Of a DNA stretch of 6,349 nucleotides, positions 5,932 to 6,349 are shown piece after piece. The notes beneath the pieces were generated by a model. That model ran no database searches. It was given only the letters and a program-made list of their open reading frames with translations, and was not told the DNA's origin. A program made the translations under genes and the position numbers. Each line of letters starts with the position of its first letter. The stretch's first letter is position 1. Source of the stretch: Clostridiales bacterium (GTDB lineage Bacteria > Bacillota > Clostridia > Lachnospirales > Lachnospiraceae). The stretch is taken from assembly GCA_019418195.1 (NCBI GenBank), contig DYCJ01000153.1, positions 1 through 6,349 of the forward strand, read 5' to 3'.

Positions 5932-6051
5932 TTAGTTCGTCGGCGGATCGGCTGATTCCACCGGATATTCTACCGGATGTAACAGTTCAGCCGAGCCATT
6001 CGTAAAACCGCACTTCGTGCTTATTGCGGCTGACGCCACTGTTTTACTCAT
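5932..6051 (-). CDS. Possible 39-residue ORF in the aroF leader
   Basis: An ATG at 6049-6051 opens a 39-codon frame that starts MSKTVASAAISTKCGFTNG and ends PPTN, with TAA at 5932-5934, 26 bases before the aroF start. It lies wholly inside the predicted leader transcript. No good ribosome binding site precedes it. It has only one Phe and one Tyr and no Trp, so it does not look like a classical aromatic-amino-acid attenuator peptide. Its frame runs across inverted and tandem repeats, so it may simply be the reading of a repeat element. It is recorded because it is open, in the correct position and uninterrupted. Confidence 0.25.
   Translation of the reverse strand: MSKTVASAAISTKCGFTNGSAELLHPVEYPVESADPPTN
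5949..5993. repeat. Inverted repeat enclosing a tandem 12-bp repeat in the aroF leader
   Basis: CGGCTGA (5949-5955) and TCAGCCG (5987-5993) are perfect complements. Between them ATTCCACCGGAT (5955-5966) and ATTCTACCGGAT (5967-5978) are head-to-tail copies differing at one base. A further copy of CTGATTCCA (5952-5960) occurs at 6071-6079, just downstream of the predicted transcription start. The structure could form an RNA hairpin close to the aroF ribosome binding site. Confidence 0.6.
6002..6047. repeat. Nested inverted repeats in the aroF leader
   Basis: GTAAAAC (6002-6008) pairs with GTTTTAC (6041-6047). Inside, CCGCA (6008-6012) pairs with TGCGG (6025-6029), or GCAC with GTGC around a short loop at 6010-6020. 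The pairings share bases and compete, so alternative folds are possible. The left 11 bases, GTAAAACCGCA, also occur at 4843-4853 in the palindrome at the other end of aroF. No T run follows, so this is not a standard terminator. Confidence 0.5.
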
Positions 6052-6087
6052 TGACAGGCAATCAACTCATCTGATTCCAACGGACAA

Positions 6088-6116
6088 ATTATAATACAGA
6101 GAAGGGAAATTGTCGA
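6088..6116 (-). promoter_or_regulatory. Sigma-A promoter of aroF
   Basis: On the minus strand TCGACA (6111-6116, 5 of 6 consensus) and a perfect TATAAT (6088-6093) are separated by exactly 17 bases. Transcription would start near 6081, giving an unusually long leader of about 175 nt before the aroF ATG at 5905. Confidence 0.7.
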
Positions 6117-6135
6117 TACTTCCGCATAAAAAGTC

Positions 6136-6164
6136 TTGACAGATGAGAAAAAAACGTTTATATT
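6136..6164 (+). promoter_or_regulatory. Strong sigma-A promoter facing away from aroF
   Basis: A perfect TTGACA (6136-6141) and TATATT (6159-6164, 5 of 6 consensus) are separated by exactly 17 bases. Transcription is expected to begin near 6171. It is divergent from the aroF promoter, and no protein gene with a ribosome binding site follows within the window. Confidence 0.75.
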
Positions 6165-6170
6165 AACACC

Positions 6171-6298
6171 CATAGCAAGGGCGCTTGATCATTTGGTCAG
6201 GTGTCCTTTTTACATATATATGAATACAGGACCGTCTTCAGGCGGTCGGGAGACAAAGGCGTTTCTTCTGTTATATAGTGCAGAGGAATGCTTTTTTT
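6171..6298 (+). ncRNA. Candidate structured small RNA or leader RNA
   Basis: Starting at the predicted transcription start there are three hairpins and no open frame with a ribosome binding site. Hairpin 1 (6177-6208) pairs AAGGGCGCTTGATCA with TGGTCAGGTGTCCTT using four G-U pairs and is followed by a T5 run (6207-6211). Hairpin 2 (6230-6247) pairs GACCGTC with GGCGGTC around TTCA. Hairpin 3 is a terminator with T7. The RNA would be about 40 nt if it stops at hairpin 1 or about 125 nt if it stops at hairpin 3. I do not recognise it as 6S, SRP, tmRNA, T-box or any riboswitch whose consensus I know. A leader ending in an attenuator for a gene beyond the right edge is an alternative. Confidence 0.45.
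6259..6298 (+). terminator. Rho-independent terminator
   Basis: GCGTTTCTTCTG (6259-6270) pairs with CAGAGGAATGC (6281-6291), with one bulged T and three G-U pairs, around a 10-base AT-rich loop. Seven T follow directly (6292-6298). This is the standard shape of an intrinsic terminator on the plus strand. Confidence 0.65.
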
Positions 6299-6329
6299 GT
6301 TTAATAGGAAACTTCGTTCCCTATCAAAC
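6299..6329. repeat. Imperfect hairpin at the right edge
   Basis: GTTTAATAGGAAAC (6299-6312) and GTTCCCTATCAAAC (6316-6329) are complementary except at two positions and enclose TTC. The hairpin directly follows the T7 run. It could be the 3' hairpin of a gene beyond the window or part of an intergenic repeat that continues through the GC-rich last 15 bases, which include CCGCGG. Its extent cannot be judged here. Confidence 0.5.
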
Positions 6330-6349
6330 AAAAACGCTCCGCGGGATGC

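Noticed and set aside
5932..6081. T-box riboswitch in the aroF leader, suggested by GTGGCGTCAGCCGC on the minus strand
   Set aside because: The conserved antiterminator box (GGGTGGNACCGCG type) and the AGTA specifier-region motif are not present, the leader is short for a T-box, and no terminator with a T run precedes aroF.
1..6349. CRISPR array, tRNA or rRNA genes, prophage or a complete insertion sequence
   Set aside because: No regularly spaced repeats, no tRNA-like cloverleaf, no rRNA signature and no transposase or integrase reading frame were seen on either strand.

Overview
The window looks like chromosomal DNA of a gut-type Firmicute, most likely a Lachnospiraceae member. The evidence is strong GGAGG ribosome binding sites, moderate GC with AT-rich spacers, consensus sigma-A promoters, and protein styles typical of Clostridia: a DUF4143 ATPase, an AKR5-like aldo-keto reductase and a short AroF. 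This placement is inference from sequence style. No database was searched.

Layout. Positions 1-1135 hold the N-terminal 378 codons of a minus-strand AAA ATPase of the AAA_14/DUF4143 type, running off the left edge, with a good promoter at 1215-1243. Positions 1287-2309 are a gene graveyard. It holds the C-terminal part of a TetR regulator, a broken PlsY-like membrane protein, an unrecognised stretch, and a deleted and frameshifted flavin-binding (pyridoxamine-phosphate-oxidase-fold) protein. A perfect 18-bp hairpin at 2354-2397 separates this debris from the next unit. Positions 2411-2608 are a remnant of what may be an Rpn-type nuclease tail. It follows an intact aldo-keto reductase (2587-3426, minus), which is divergent from a LysR regulator (3560-4417, plus). 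The two promoters appear to share the same DNA, with a 16-bp palindrome beside them. A 76-residue protein built of 11-residue repeats follows (4542-4772, plus). Next come a perfect REP-like palindrome (4831-4871) and a complete DAHP synthase (4874-5905, minus).

The right end (5906-6349) has no large gene. It holds a long leader for the DAHP synthase, with its own promoter, a 39-codon ORF, a tandem 12-bp repeat and nested inverted repeats. In the opposite direction a strong promoter at 6136-6164 is followed by three hairpins. The first ends in T5 and the third is a textbook terminator with T7, which suggests an unannotated small RNA of roughly 40 or 125 nt.

How the genes work together. The only clear functional pair is LysR with the aldo-keto reductase: a regulator and its probable target. 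The DAHP synthase starts the shikimate pathway on its own and is not in an aromatic operon here. I see no coherent new defence or metabolic system. The items most worth a second look are the small-RNA candidate, the DAHP synthase leader, the 11-residue-repeat protein, and the palindromes on both sides of aroF.
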